A DNA stretch of 64,000 bases from Prevotella sp. (GCA_023666665.1 JAMPBN010000001.1:1210606-1274605); one strand, 5' to 3'; numbered from the stretch's first letter, positions 42,182-51,967 are shown. Notes: generated by a model from the sequence alone, not told the origin. A program made the numbers and translations.

Positions 42182-43634
42182 AATCAACCTTTTCCAGCGC
42201 TTGTTTCTGCCGCAGGTCGCCCTGCTGTGGACCATCATCGGTATGCTCGTTTGGTATGCAATCTCCAACGAGCAGGAGGTGCGCCGCTCCATTTATCAGA
42301 ATCAGTTGCGCAACGTAAACGCCACGATACTTGACGCCTACGAACACGGCATTGACCTGCAGCAAACCCTCAGTTTTATTCAGGATTATAACTCCAACAC
42401 GCTGCTCAACGACGTGCGTGTGACCATCTACAACGTCAACGACGAGCCGCTGGCCCACGTCGGCGACCTTATTCTGCTCGAAGATTCCAACCATAACGAA
42501 ATTCCCGAATTCGGCCTTGAGGAAAAAGACGGCGAGGTCAACAACGTCCGCCCCAACCTCATTTCGCAGACCGAGTCAATGTTTTCGCTGATGACATCGA
42601 ACGACGGCGAAATCCGCACGATTGCCGCCGTGCCATACAGTCCTTCGGTGATTCGCGCACTGGGCTACAACACGATAATCTGGGTATTCGTCCTGGTACT
42701 CGGCGTGGTGGCCACTATGGTGATATGGCTGTTTTGTGCGCGTGTGAGCCGCTCGGTCAACACCCTCCACGAACTTGCCCGCCGCGCCGCCGAGGGCAAG
42801 GAAATCAACCCGCATCAGGTCAGACTGTCGCACGACGAAATTGGCGACGTAACCCGCGAGGTTATAAGACTTTACGTTGACAAAGACCACGCCACCAAGC
42901 GCCTTGAACACGAACATCAAGTAGCCCTCCGCGCCAACGAGGAGAAAGCGCGCGTAAAGCGCCAGACTGCCAACAACCTGAACCACGAAATCAAAACCCC
43001 CGTAGGAGTAATCAAGGGCTACATCGACACTATTCTCTCCGACCCCGACATGCCCGAACAGCTGCGCATGGACTTTCTGCGCAAAGCTCAGGAACACACC
43101 GACCGCCTCACTCAGCTGCTCAAAGACGTCAGCTCAATCACCCGCCTTGAAGAGGGTGCCTCGCAGGTCGAAGTTACCGACTTTGACTTCCACGACCTCA
43201 TCTATGCCATTGCCAGCGATTTGGAGGTCAGCGACATTGCCGGCAACCTGGCCTTTGATTGGGACATTCCGTTCGACACCAATGTGCGCGGCAACTACAC
43301 ACTGCTCAACAACGCCATTATCAACCTGGTGCGCAATGCCGCAAAATATTCCAAAGGCACGCGCATAACCCTCGACGTGATTGCCCAAGACAGCAAATTC
43401 TACACCTTCCGCTTTGCCGACGACGGCACCGGAGTTGGCGAGCAACACATCCCGCACCTGTTTGAGCGCTTCTATCGCGTTGACGAGGGCCGCGCCCGCA
43501 AGAGCGGCGGCACCGGCCTCGGCCTCCCCATTGTAAAAAGCACTTTCGAGGCTCTCGGCGGCAAAATCAGAGTGCGCAACGCCTCGCCCCACGGCCTCGA
43601 ATTCATCTTCACCCTCCCCAAATCCAACACCTAA
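42159..43634 (+). CDS. Sensor histidine kinase
   Basis: 491 residues. Two membrane helices (about 15-35 and 165-187) flank a periplasmic sensor domain. A HAMP-like linker, the H-box LNHEIKTPVGVIKGY with the phospho-acceptor His, the N-box VRNAAKYSKG and the G-boxes DDGTGVG and GGTGLGLPIV follow. ATG 42159 was chosen; it overlaps the regulator by 23 bases, and the TTG upstream is weaker. The stop lies in the first unit of a heptamer array, and the last residues SNT are the same as in the kdsB-like protein for that reason. Confidence 0.92.
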   Translation: MASKRSYKINLFQRLFLPQVALLWTIIGMLVWYAISNEQEVRRSIYQNQLRNVNATILDAYEHGIDLQQTLSFIQDYNSNTLLNDVRVTIYNVNDEPLAHVGDLILLEDSNHNEIPEFGLEEKDGEVNNVRPNLISQTESMFSLMTSNDGEIRTIAAVPYSPSVIRALGYNTIIWVFVLVLGVVATMVIWLFCARVSRSVNTLHELARRAAEGKEINPHQVRLSHDEIGDVTREVIRLYVDKDHATKRLEHEHQVALRANEEKARVKRQTANNLNHEIKTPVGVIKGYIDTILSDPDMPEQLRMDFLRKAQEHTDRLTQLLKDVSSITRLEEGASQVEVTDFDFHDLIYAIASDLEVSDIAGNLAFDWDIPFDTNVRGNYTLLNNAIINLVRNAAKYSKGTRITLDVIAQDSKFYTFRFADDGTGVGEQHIPHLFERFYRVDEGRARKSGGTGLGLPIVKSTFEALGGKIRVRNASPHGLEFIFTLPKSNT

Positions 43635-43670
43635 CCCCTAATACCTAAAGCCTAACGCCTAACGCCCCAC
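43629..43670. repeat. Heptamer array, units CCTAAC-type, kinase/pepT junction
   Basis: Six steps in register: ACCTAAC, CCCTAAT, ACCTAAA, GCCTAAC, GCCTAAC, GCCCCAC. It holds the kinase stop (43632-43634) and ends 3 bases before the pepT ATG. Confidence 0.88.
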
Positions 43671-43673
43671 ACC

Positions 43674-44894
43674 ATGAACACCCTTAACCGATTTCTCGAC
43701 TACGTGAAGTTCGACACCCAGAGCGACGAACTCACCAATATGACCCCCTCAACCCCGGGGCAGTATAAATTTGCGCAATACCTCGAAGAAAAAGTGCGCG
43801 AAATGGGACTCAGCGAAATCTCGCTCGACGACAACGGCTACCTGATGGCCACCCTGCCCTCCAACACTGACAAGCCGCTCCCCACCGTAGGCTTCATTGC
43901 CCACCTGGACACGTCGCCCGACATGTCAGGCCGCCATGTCAATCCCCAAATCGTTAAAAACTACGACGGCGGCGACATCTGCCTCAACGCCAAGCAAGGC
44001 ATCTACCTCCGCCCCTCGGAATTCCCCGAGCTGCTTCATTACGTAGGTCAAGACCTTGTAACCACCGACGGCACTACCCTTTTAGGCGCTGACGACAAAG
44101 CCGGAATCGCCGAAATCATGGCAGCCGTTGAATACCTGCAGCAGCATCCCGAAATCAAACATGGCAAAATCCGCATTGCCTTCAACCCCGACGAGGAAAT
44201 CGGGCGCGGAGCACACAAATTTGACGTTGAGCGCTTTGGCTGCGACTGGGCCTACACCATGGACGGCGGCGAAATCGGCGAACTCGAATATGAAAACTTC
44301 AACGCCGCAGTGGCCAAAATCACCTTTCAGGGCCGCAACGTGCACCCCGGCTACGCCAAACACAAAATGGTCAACTCCATGCGCGTGGCCACTCAGTTTG
44401 CCATTATGCTCCCCCGCTGGGAAACTCCCGAACACACCGAGGGCTACGAAGGCTTCTACCACCTCGTAGGCATGGAAGGAACCGTTGAAAAGACCGAGCT
44501 GACTTACATAATCCGCGACTTTGACCGCGACCGCTTTGAACGCCGCAAAAAGGAATTTGAACACCTTACCCGCAAAATCAACAAGGAATTCCCCGACTGT
44601 GCCTCGCTTGAAATCCACGACCAATATTTCAACATGCGCGAAAAAGTTGAGCCGGTAAGCTACATCGTCGACATTGCCGAGCAGGCAATGAAAAATGCCG
44701 GGCTTACCCCCACCGTAGTGCCCATCCGCGGCGGCACCGACGGCGCTCAGCTCAGCTTCAAGGGTCTTCCCAGCCCCAATATCTTTGCCGGCGGCCTTAA
44801 CTTCCACGGTCGCTATGAGTTTATTCCGGTTAATTCGCTCAACAAAGCAGCCGAAGTAATCGTTGAAATAGCAAAACTCGTTGGCCAAAGATGA
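43674..44894 (+). CDS. pepT: Peptidase T (tripeptidase)
   Basis: 406 residues, M20 metallopeptidase that removes N-terminal residues from tripeptides in the cytoplasm. Zinc ligands and catalytic residues are in [12 protein letters not shown] (about 79-90), [30 protein letters not shown] and [29 protein letters not shown] near the end closes the site. The start follows a heptamer array, and the stop overlaps the phosphatase start by 4 bases. Confidence 0.95.
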   Translation: MNTLNRFLDYVKFDTQSDELTNMTPSTPGQYKFAQYLEEKVREMGLSEISLDDNGYLMATLPSNTDKPLPTVGFIAHLDTSPDMSGRHVNPQIVKNYDGGDICLNAKQGIYLRPSEFPELLHYVGQDLVTTDGTTLLGADDKAGIAEIMAAVEYLQQHPEIKHGKIRIAFNPDEEIGRGAHKFDVERFGCDWAYTMDGGEIGELEYENFNAAVAKITFQGRNVHPGYAKHKMVNSMRVATQFAIMLPRWETPEHTEGYEGFYHLVGMEGTVEKTELTYIIRDFDRDRFERRKKEFEHLTRKINKEFPDCASLEIHDQYFNMREKVEPVSYIVDIAEQAMKNAGLTPTVVPIRGGTDGAQLSFKGLPSPNIFAGGLNFHGRYEFIPVNSLNKAAEVIVEIAKLVGQR

Positions 44895-46099
44895 AAAGAA
44901 CTCTAACTCTGACTCTTATTGCAGCGGTCGCCCTATCAGCGGCCGCTCAAACTTTCACGCTCAACCAGTGTCGCGGGAGCCGTATGCCTTATCCGGCTCC
45001 CGACTCGATTGAACTGCCCGCCGACTCGCTGACCCCGGTGATGATATACCACGTTGGCCGCCACGGCGCGCGCTATGCCACTTCGCCCGAGCGCTTCCTG
45101 ACCCTTGAGGGACATCTTGCCGCCCATGAACAGTTGCTCTCGGAGCGCGGAAAGAGGCTCCTTCAGGTTGTTCGCCAAGTCATCGACATTACCGCTGACC
45201 GCTGGGGCGACCTCGACTCCCTGGGCCGCGCAGAGCAGCGGGGCATTGCCTATCGGCTCTGCATGGCGTTTCCACAACTCGTTGTGGGGCAGAGCGTAAC
45301 GGCCATATCCAGCCCCGTGGGCCGCTGCGTCGAGTCAATGAATTCGTTTGCCGGAGTGCTGCGGCGCATGCAGTCCGGACTGGGCAGCGTGACCACCGCC
45401 TCAGGCGAGCAATACTCCCCCTTGATGCGTCCGTTTGCAACCGATTCGGCCTACGTAATCTGGGCAAAAGAGAAACCCTACAAGCCGGAACTCGACGAAT
45501 ACACCCGCAGCATTTCGCCCGCCGTGCAACTCGTTGAGCAGCTGATGCCCGGAGCGGAATATGGCCGAAAAGAAGCCGAAGAACTCGCCTCGGCGGCATA
45601 TTACGTGGTCAGCTCTTTGGCAGCAATGGGTATGGACGATGCCGACACCGCAATGCAACTGCTGACTCCCGAGGAATATAACGCCCTCTGGCGCATTGAC
45701 AATCTGCGGCAATACCTCTCGCGCACCCAAACCACCATCTCCTCCCTCCCCGCCGAAATAGCATCTCCTCTGCTTCAGAATATGGTGCAGGAGGTTGACG
45801 ATTTCATCGCCGGGCGACAGGATGCCACGCTTCTTCTCCACTTCGGCCACGCTGAAACCCTGATGCCTCTGCTGTCGCTGATGCGCCTGCCCGGCTGCTA
45901 CTATCTGACCCACTATTTCGATACGGTGTGCGACCACTGGCAAACCTTCCACATAGTCCCGATGGCTGCTAACCTCCAGCTGATACTTTTGCGCTCCCAC
46001 AGCGGCCAATATTACGCCCGCCTCGACCTCAACGAGCGCCCCATTCTGTTCCAACCCTGGCCGCGCCTGCGCACCCGCCTCCTCTCCCTCGCAGACTGA
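44891..46099 (+). CDS. Exported histidine phosphatase, MINPP-like
   Basis: 402 residues with a signal peptide (1-19, ending SAAAQ). It is a branch-2 histidine phosphatase: the nucleophile motif RHGARYATS (about 56-64) and the proton-donor motif HAET in [17 protein letters not shown] instead of HD marks the multiple inositol-polyphosphate phosphatase (MINPP) group known from gut Bacteroides, which degrades phytate. The substrate is inferred from that motif. ATGA overlap with pepT. It could release phosphate and inositol outside the cell. Confidence 0.82.
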   Translation: MKRTLTLTLIAAVALSAAAQTFTLNQCRGSRMPYPAPDSIELPADSLTPVMIYHVGRHGARYATSPERFLTLEGHLAAHEQLLSERGKRLLQVVRQVIDITADRWGDLDSLGRAEQRGIAYRLCMAFPQLVVGQSVTAISSPVGRCVESMNSFAGVLRRMQSGLGSVTTASGEQYSPLMRPFATDSAYVIWAKEKPYKPELDEYTRSISPAVQLVEQLMPGAEYGRKEAEELASAAYYVVSSLAAMGMDDADTAMQLLTPEEYNALWRIDNLRQYLSRTQTTISSLPAEIASPLLQNMVQEVDDFIAGRQDATLLLHFGHAETLMPLLSLMRLPGCYYLTHYFDTVCDHWQTFHIVPMAANLQLILLRSHSGQYYARLDLNERPILFQPWPRLRTRLLSLAD

Positions 46100-46120
46100 C
46101 CAAGAAATCTCTTATCAAAT

Positions 46121-46151
46121 TTGCTAATTTTGATATTTATTCCTATCTTTG
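46121..46151 (+). promoter_or_regulatory. Promoter of higBA
   Basis: TTG (46121-46123) and TATCTTTG (46144-46151), 20-base spacer. Confidence 0.68.
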
Positions 46152-46173
46152 CCGCATCGTTATAAATTCTAAA

Positions 46174-46491
46174 ATGATTGTTGTTTTTGAAAAAGAATAT
46201 CTGCAACAGTTGTATCAGGACGGAAAATGCAAGGATAAAAAGCATAGATTTCAACCCGATATAATCCGCAGATACCAAAAAGCCATAAAGTTTCTAGTGG
46301 AGGCAAGCTCCATTGAATCACTGTGGCGTATGCATTCGATGAACTACGAAGTGCTGACAGGAAACAAAGCAGGGCTGTCATCTATCAGAGTCAACGACAA
46401 GTATCGCATAGAATTTTCTTTGCGCGAAACCACTGAAGAGCCTATACTGACAATTTGCAATATAATTGAACTCTCAAATCATTATAAATAA
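46174..46491 (+). CDS. higB: HigB-type toxin
   Basis: 105 residues of the RelE/HigB fold. IRRYQKAIKFLVEASSIESLWRMHSMNYEVLTG and GLSSIRVNDKYRIEFSLRE match the Bacteroidetes HigB group, which cuts mRNA on the ribosome. Toxin before antitoxin is the usual hig order. AT-rich, in contrast to flanking genes. It lies between the phosphatase and mreB. Confidence 0.88.
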   Translation: MIVVFEKEYLQQLYQDGKCKDKKHRFQPDIIRRYQKAIKFLVEASSIESLWRMHSMNYEVLTGNKAGLSSIRVNDKYRIEFSLRETTEEPILTICNIIELSNHYK

Positions 46492-46494
46492 GTT

Positions 46495-46842
46495 ATGGAT
46501 ATTATGTTAGACGGCATAAAGGCCAATATGATAGCAAATAATCTGAAACCGAGTGTTCCGATTCATCCCGGGGAGATTATCAAAGATGAGATTGAATATA
46601 GAGGAATCTCACAGAAAAATCTTGCTTCGGAAATAGGAATGCCCGCATCGGTTCTTAACGCGGTACTCAACGGCAAACGCGCCCTAACCACTGAATACGC
46701 ACTGCTACTCGAAGCGGCGCTTGGCGTTGATGCTGATATTTGGCTAAGAGTGCAAGCATCTTACAATAAAGAAGTTGCAAAATCCAATCCGGCATTTATG
46801 GAAAGAATAAAACGAATCCGGCGCATTGCCGCTTGTTTGTAA
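46495..46842 (+). CDS. higA: HigA-type antitoxin
   Basis: 115 residues with an XRE helix-turn-helix (SQKNLASEIGMPASVLNAVLNGKR). IHPGEIIKDEIEYRGIS is the conserved HigA start, and ALGVDADIWLRVQASYN follows the DNA-binding part. It should neutralise HigB and repress the promoter. It begins 3 bases after the toxin stop. Confidence 0.9.
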   Translation: MDIMLDGIKANMIANNLKPSVPIHPGEIIKDEIEYRGISQKNLASEIGMPASVLNAVLNGKRALTTEYALLLEAALGVDADIWLRVQASYNKEVAKSNPAFMERIKRIRRIAACL

Positions 46843-46876
46843 CCCATCGAAAGCATTATAATTCCAAAATATTTTG

Positions 46877-46884
46877 TAAATTTG
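46877..46884 (+). promoter_or_regulatory. -7 box (TAAATTTG) of mreB
   Basis: Lies 39 bases before the mreB TTG start. Confidence 0.6.
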
Positions 46885-46923
46885 CGGTCGGAATTTAACG
46901 TTAAACTTTAAAAATTAAACACT

Positions 46924-47943
46924 TTGGGACTGTTTTCACTAACAAAGGAAATCGCGATTGACCTCGGAACGGCCAATACCATCATACTCCACAACGACAA
47001 AATCGTTATCGACGAGCCATCCATCGTGGCCATCGACAAGATTACCCAGAAGCTGATTGCCGTGGGCAAGGAAGCCGCGCTTATGCAGGGTAAGGAGAAC
47101 CCCAATATCACCACCATTCGCCCTCTGCGCCAGGGCGTTATCGCTGACTTCAACGCCGCCGAGCTGATGATTCGCGGCCTGGTGAAGAAGAGCAGCAGCT
47201 CCCGCGGCTGGTTCTCACCGTCGCTGCGCATGGTGGTGGGCATCCCCTCGGGTTCCACCGAGGTGCAGATCCGCGCCGTGCGCGACTCCAGCGAACACGC
47301 CGGCGGCCGCGACGTCTACATGATTTACGAACCCATGGCCGCAGCCCTCGGCATTGGTCTCGACGTTGAGGCTCCGGAGGGCAACATGATTGTCGACATA
47401 GGCGGCGGCACAACCGAAATCGCCGTAATATCGCTGGGCGGCATCGTTGCCAACATGTCAATCCAGATTGCCGGCGACGACCTCACCGAAGACATCGTGG
47501 GCCACATGAAACGCGCCCACAACCTCCGCGTTGGCGAGCGCACCGCCGAGCAAATCAAAATCCACGTCGGCTCCGCCCTCACCGAACTCGAAAACCCGCC
47601 GGAAGACTACGTTGTCCACGGCCCCAACCACGTCACCGCCCTCCCCATGGAAGTGCCCGTAAGCTATCAGGAAATTGCCCACTGCCTCGAAAAGTCAATC
47701 TCCAAGATTGAAACCGCAGTACTCAACGCCCTGGAGCAGACCCCGCCCGAACTCTATGCCGACATCGTGAAAAACGGCATCTGGCTGGCCGGCGGCGGCG
47801 CACTGATTCGCGGACTGGACAAACGCCTCACCGACAAAATCGGCATCCAGTTCCACGTTGCCGACGACCCGCTGCTGAGCGTTGCCCGCGGCACCGCCGT
47901 AGCCCTCAAAAACGTTGACAAATTCTCCTTCCTGATTCGCTAA
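46924..47943 (+). CDS. mreB: Rod-shape actin homologue MreB
   Basis: 339 residues, full length. Phosphate loops IAIDLGTANTI (10-20) and MIVDIGGGTTEIAVISLGG, and WLAGGGALIRGLDK near the end. MreB filaments guide the side-wall machinery. The start is TTG (MGLFSLTKE); no ATG lies in a sensible place. mreC follows 5 bases later, but mreD, mrdA and rodA are not next; they are at 16.4-20.3 kb on the minus strand. Confidence 0.95.
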   Translation: MGLFSLTKEIAIDLGTANTIILHNDKIVIDEPSIVAIDKITQKLIAVGKEAALMQGKENPNITTIRPLRQGVIADFNAAELMIRGLVKKSSSSRGWFSPSLRMVVGIPSGSTEVQIRAVRDSSEHAGGRDVYMIYEPMAAALGIGLDVEAPEGNMIVDIGGGTTEIAVISLGGIVANMSIQIAGDDLTEDIVGHMKRAHNLRVGERTAEQIKIHVGSALTELENPPEDYVVHGPNHVTALPMEVPVSYQEIAHCLEKSISKIETAVLNALEQTPPELYADIVKNGIWLAGGGALIRGLDKRLTDKIGIQFHVADDPLLSVARGTAVALKNVDKFSFLIR

Positions 47944-47948
47944 GAGAG

Positions 47949-48806
47949 GTGCGCGCACTGGCCGACTTCCTCGTCAGGCACGCCGCCTGGTTCGTGTTCC
48001 TGTTGCTGGCGGGAATCAGCTGCTTTATGTTGTTTCGCGGCAACCCCTACCAGCAAGCCGTCTTTATGACCTCGGCAGGCCGGATGACCTCCGGGGTCTA
48101 TTCCGCCGCCAACGGCGTTACCGGCTATTTCCATCTGCGCACAATCAACGACGACCTGCAGCAGCGCCTCGCGCAGCTCGAACTCGAAAACCTCAACCTG
48201 CGCCGCCAAATGCAGCGCATCGACGAGCAGATTTTTGCCGATTCGGTAAAACCCGATTCGGCACTTGCCCCATATGAATTTATCATTGCGCGGGTAATCA
48301 ACAACTCAATTGTGCGCCCCAACAACTTCATCACCCTTGACCGTGGCGCCGCCGACGGCATCACTCCCGAAATGGGCGTGGTTGACCAAAACGGCATCGT
48401 CGGCATTGTCAACGTTGTCGGCCCTCATACCTCCCGCATCATTTCGCTGCTTAACAGCGACTTGCGCATCTCGTGTAAGATAAAGGGTTCCGACGCTTTC
48501 GGCTCTCTAGTTTGGGACGGCCGCTCGCCGCGAGAGGCCGTGCTCGAAGAGCTGCCGCGACACGTGGAGTTCGCTCCGGGCGACACGATAATCACCTCCG
48601 GCTTCTCGGCGGTGTTTCCCGAGGGGATTCCGGTAGGCACCGTTATTGAGCAGATGCGCGATGCCGACGACAACTTCTACTCGCTGCGCATTGAGCTGCT
48701 CACCGACTTCGCCACGCTATCCACCGTGCGCGTAATCCGCAATTTCCAGAAAGAAGAAATCGAGGCCACCGAAACCGATGCCGTCAATAAATCGGGGCAA
48801 TTCTGA
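47949..48806 (+). CDS. mreC: Rod-shape protein MreC
   Basis: 285 residues. A membrane helix (about 14-32) and a coiled coil (DDLQQRLAQLELENLNLRRQM) come first. The paired beta domain follows (NFITLDRGAADGITPEMGVVDQNGIVGIV, VWDGRSPREAVLEELPRHVEFAPGDTIITSGFS). MreC links MreB to PBP2 in the periplasm. It starts with GTG. Its last 23 bases overlap the convergent DUF2156 gene, which fits a rearrangement point at its end. Confidence 0.93.
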   Translation: MRALADFLVRHAAWFVFLLLAGISCFMLFRGNPYQQAVFMTSAGRMTSGVYSAANGVTGYFHLRTINDDLQQRLAQLELENLNLRRQMQRIDEQIFADSVKPDSALAPYEFIIARVINNSIVRPNNFITLDRGAADGITPEMGVVDQNGIVGIVNVVGPHTSRIISLLNSDLRISCKIKGSDAFGSLVWDGRSPREAVLEELPRHVEFAPGDTIITSGFSAVFPEGIPVGTVIEQMRDADDNFYSLRIELLTDFATLSTVRVIRNFQKEEIEATETDAVNKSGQF

Positions 48807-49710
48807 CGTTAAATTTCGGCAACAGACGCAACGGCTGCCACGACTCCTTAGAGGCACGCAGCCCCGGGTCGCCCGCGTCGTCCTGACGGTTCACAAACTT
48901 CAGGCAGGGGAGTCGGCGCAACATCTCGGCAGCAAACAGCGAGGTCAGCGCCTCGTTGGCTCCGGCAATCGTGTGGTCACATTTCTCCACGTGAACGTGG
49001 AGCGTGTCCCCCTTGGGCTCGCCAACGGTGAAACCCACCACGCTGTCGGCGCTCAGCAACACGCTGCCGCAAAAATATGGCGCATAATCGCCACAATGGC
49101 TTAACATAGTGCTTACAGCCTCATATTCAGCCTCGCCCGTTGAAGTGCCGTCGCTGCCAAGGCGCTGAAGCAGAGCGCGACACGGCTCCGTCAGCCCCGC
49201 ATCGAGGTCAACCAGCCTCGCATCCGGATGGTCAAGATGAAAACGGTTCACGTGGTTGCGCTTCTTTTTCATCACACCCCCCTCGAGCGAGGCAATGCGA
49301 TGAATATCATAAAGATAGTCGCTCCATTGGCCCCCGAGTTCCGAAACGTCGGCATCAAAGTCAGCAAAGAGATGAAGCCGATCCTCCGGAATTGCCGAAA
49401 ACCATAAATCCCTGTCGGGATTCAGCTCGCGCAGCAGCCCCACCGACTCCTCAAAAGCCATATCGCCAACCGGCAGGGCATATGCGCGGACAGAAAGATT
49501 GTCCTCGCGCCCCCCACAAAGAAACAACGTGTTGCCGACCACGGCAATGCGATAGTCAAAATAGTTGACCCACAGCGCAATGCCGCCAAAAGTATAATCG
49601 CACGTGCGGCTGTCGGACAGTCGCATAAAACCCGCAATATCGGCGAAATCGCCGGGCTGTATGCGCTTAAACTGCAACCTCCGCAGCAAAGTTTGAGTAG
49701 CACTTTTCAT
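48784..49710 (-). CDS. DUF2156 (LPG-synthase C-terminal type) protein
   Basis: 308 residues, GNAT-like double domain as in the soluble half of lysyl-phosphatidylglycerol synthases. IQPGDFADIAGFM, CDYTFGGIALWVNYFDYRIAV (early) and MKKKRNHVNRFHLDHPDARL (middle) are typical, and the ending ASKESWQPLRLLPKFNVRI matches the family. It lacks the membrane domain, so it is a soluble acyl- or aminoacyl-transferase-like protein of unknown substrate. ATG 49710 was chosen over the long upstream extension, which lies in non-coding DNA. Confidence 0.8.
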   Translation of the reverse strand: MKSATQTLLRRLQFKRIQPGDFADIAGFMRLSDSRTCDYTFGGIALWVNYFDYRIAVVGNTLFLCGGREDNLSVRAYALPVGDMAFEESVGLLRELNPDRDLWFSAIPEDRLHLFADFDADVSELGGQWSDYLYDIHRIASLEGGVMKKKRNHVNRFHLDHPDARLVDLDAGLTEPCRALLQRLGSDGTSTGEAEYEAVSTMLSHCGDYAPYFCGSVLLSADSVVGFTVGEPKGDTLHVHVEKCDHTIAGANEALTSLFAAEMLRRLPCLKFVNRQDDAGDPGLRASKESWQPLRLLPKFNVRIAPIY

Positions 49711-49815
49711 ATTAACTACATAACTCCCCCACCCCCCAAAAAGTTCTCCCACCCCTCTCCCCGACCGTCTGAAGGCCGCCGGCTCCTGTTTTGCTCCATG
49801 GTTTGGCGGCAAATT

Positions 49816-49846
49816 TTGCTTATTTTGGGAAATTTGGGTAACTTTG
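49816..49846 (+). promoter_or_regulatory. Promoter of the LytM-like gene operon
   Basis: TTG (49816-49818) and TAACTTTG (49839-49846), 20-base spacer. Only four bases separate the box from the GTG start, so the mRNA is expected to be leaderless. Confidence 0.68.
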
Positions 49847-49850
49847 CGGA

Positions 49851-50654
49851 GTGAAGAAGCGCAAAGGATTGAAAATTCATAAGCGGTTCAGGCTGGTGTT
49901 TGTCAACGATAACACGCTGAACACCGTGTGGACTCTGCGGCTCACGCGCACCCGCGTGTGGTTGCTCTCCGGAGTGTGCGTAGCCGCGATTGCCGCGCTG
50001 GTTTTCAGCTTGGTGGTGTGGTCGCCAATATCGTATCTGCTGCCGGGGTATATGAAGCCGGAGCAGCGGCGCACCACGGTGGAGAACACCCTGCGCCTGG
50101 ATTCGCTTATTGACGTTGCCGCCCGTCAGCAGCTCTATCTTGCCAATATTTCCGACATTTTGAGCGGCGCAGACTCTGCGGCGGCCATAGCCTCGGCCAA
50201 GGAACTTCCGGCCGAGAGTTCTGACACGCTGCTGACCGCCACTGAGGCGGAGCGCGCCTTTGTGGAGGCGTGGCGGCTGTCGGAGCGCAACCTCTCGGTG
50301 CTGACTCCGATAGTGGCCGAGGGAATGATGTTTCGCGTTCCGGTGGTGGGCGCTACGGTTGCCGCTGCGGGCGACACGCTGATTGCCGCACGCCGCGCCC
50401 CGGTGGTGGCGATTCAAGACGGCACGGTGGTTGACTCGCGCGTCGACGCAGCGTCGGGGCGCGCGACCCTGGTGATTCAACACGCAAACGATTTTATTTC
50501 AGTATATTCGGGGCTTGAAGACGTAGCGGTATCGCCCGGGCGCAGCGTGGCGGCCGGACAGTCGCTGGGCCATCTTGCCGACGATGGACGCCTGCCGCTG
50601 ACCATCTGGCATATGGGTCGGCGCGTAGCCCTGACAAAACTTCTCCCCATATAG
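49851..50654 (+). CDS. Degenerate M23/LytM-domain membrane protein
   Basis: 267 residues. A basic N-terminus, one membrane helix (about 35-58) and a short coiled segment precede an M23-like domain (VPVVGATVAAAGDTLIAA, VVAIQDGTVVDSRVD, TLVIQHANDFISVYSGLEDVAVSPGRSVAAGQSLG). The zinc ligands of active LytM enzymes are missing: the first His/Asp pair is absent and YxH is YSG. It is therefore more likely a regulator of amidases or a structural factor than an endopeptidase. GTG start directly after the promoter. miaB follows 5 bases after the stop. Confidence 0.82.
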   Translation: MKKRKGLKIHKRFRLVFVNDNTLNTVWTLRLTRTRVWLLSGVCVAAIAALVFSLVVWSPISYLLPGYMKPEQRRTTVENTLRLDSLIDVAARQQLYLANISDILSGADSAAAIASAKELPAESSDTLLTATEAERAFVEAWRLSERNLSVLTPIVAEGMMFRVPVVGATVAAAGDTLIAARRAPVVAIQDGTVVDSRVDAASGRATLVIQHANDFISVYSGLEDVAVSPGRSVAAGQSLGHLADDGRLPLTIWHMGRRVALTKLLPI

Positions 50655-50659
50655 CAAAC

Positions 50660-51967
50660 ATGAAGAAACTCCTGATAGAAACCTACGGTTGCCAAATGAA
50701 CGTTGCCGACAGCGAAGTGGTTGCTGCGGTGGCGCAAATGGCCGGATATGAGTCGGTTACCGACCCCACTGAAGCAGATGCCATTCTGCTCAACACCTGC
50801 TCCATACGCGATAATGCGGAGCAGAAAATCCTTGCCCGCCTCAGCGAGCTGAATGCCCGCCGCCGCAAGAGCGGCCATCCGCGCATTATCGGCGTGATTG
50901 GCTGCATGGCGGAGCGCGTTGGTCAGGAACTGATTGACAAACACGGCGTTGACCTCGTTGCGGGTCCTGACAGCTACCTCGACCTCCCGGCGCTCCTTGC
51001 GCAGGCCGAGAGCGGCAATCCGGCGCTCAACGTTGAGCTGAGCCGCACCGAAACCTATCGCGACATCATACCCCGCCGCCTCGGCTCCAACGGCGTGAGC
51101 GGCTTTGTGAGCATAATGCGCGGGTGCAACAACTTCTGCACCTACTGCATAGTGCCATACACCCGCGGACGCGAGCGCTCTCGCGAACCCCGCAGCATTC
51201 TTGCCGAGGTCAAAGACCTGCAGGCCAAAGGTTTCAAGGAGGTGACCCTGTTGGGTCAGAACGTCAACTCATATAAGTTTGACGACGAAACGGACTTTGC
51301 GCGGCTGCTCACCATGGTGGCCGATGCCGTGCCGGGGATGCGCGTGCGCTTCACTACATCGCATCCCCGCGATATGAGTGATGCCATAATCGCTGCCATA
51401 GCCTCGCGCCCCAACATTGCGCGCCATATTCACCTGCCGGTGCAGAGCGGCTCGGATGCAGTGCTCAAAGCTATGAACCGCCACTACGACCGCGCCCACT
51501 ATCTTGACCGCATTGCCGCAATTCGCCGCATACTCCCCGACTGCGCCATAACCACCGACCTCTTTACCGGCTTCCACGATGAGAGCGAGGAGGATTTTGA
51601 GCAAACCCTCGAGCTGATGCGCACCGTGGGCTTCGATGCCGCGTTTATGTTTAAATATTCCGAGCGCCCGGGCACAGTTGCATCGCGCACCATGCCCGAC
51701 AACATCAGCGAGGGAGTGAAGATTGAGCGCCTGAACCGCATGATTGCCCTGCAGAACGAACTGAGCCTCAAGGCCAACCGCGCCGACATCGGCAAGACTT
51801 TCGACGTCTTGATTGAGGGTGTGAGCAAGCGCAGCACTCAGCAGTGGGTAGGGCGCACGCCGCAAAACAAAACCGTGGTGTTTACGCGGCGCGACGGTCA
51901 ACGCGTGGGCGACACCGTCAGTGTAACCATCGGCGAAGCCTCGTCGGCAACCCTCCTCGGCCTATGA
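50660..51967 (+). CDS. miaB: tRNA methylthiotransferase MiaB
   Basis: 435 residues, radical SAM enzyme that adds the methylthio group to i6A37 of tRNA. The N-terminal cluster-binding domain has IETYGCQMN, LLNTCSIRDNAEQK and VIGCMAER. The radical SAM motif is GCNNFCTYCIVPYTRGRERSR. A C-terminal TRAM domain ends the protein. The stop overlaps the next start by 4 bases. Confidence 0.95.
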   Translation: MKKLLIETYGCQMNVADSEVVAAVAQMAGYESVTDPTEADAILLNTCSIRDNAEQKILARLSELNARRRKSGHPRIIGVIGCMAERVGQELIDKHGVDLVAGPDSYLDLPALLAQAESGNPALNVELSRTETYRDIIPRRLGSNGVSGFVSIMRGCNNFCTYCIVPYTRGRERSREPRSILAEVKDLQAKGFKEVTLLGQNVNSYKFDDETDFARLLTMVADAVPGMRVRFTTSHPRDMSDAIIAAIASRPNIARHIHLPVQSGSDAVLKAMNRHYDRAHYLDRIAAIRRILPDCAITTDLFTGFHDESEEDFEQTLELMRTVGFDAAFMFKYSERPGTVASRTMPDNISEGVKIERLNRMIALQNELSLKANRADIGKTFDVLIEGVSKRSTQQWVGRTPQNKTVVFTRRDGQRVGDTVSVTIGEASSATLLGL

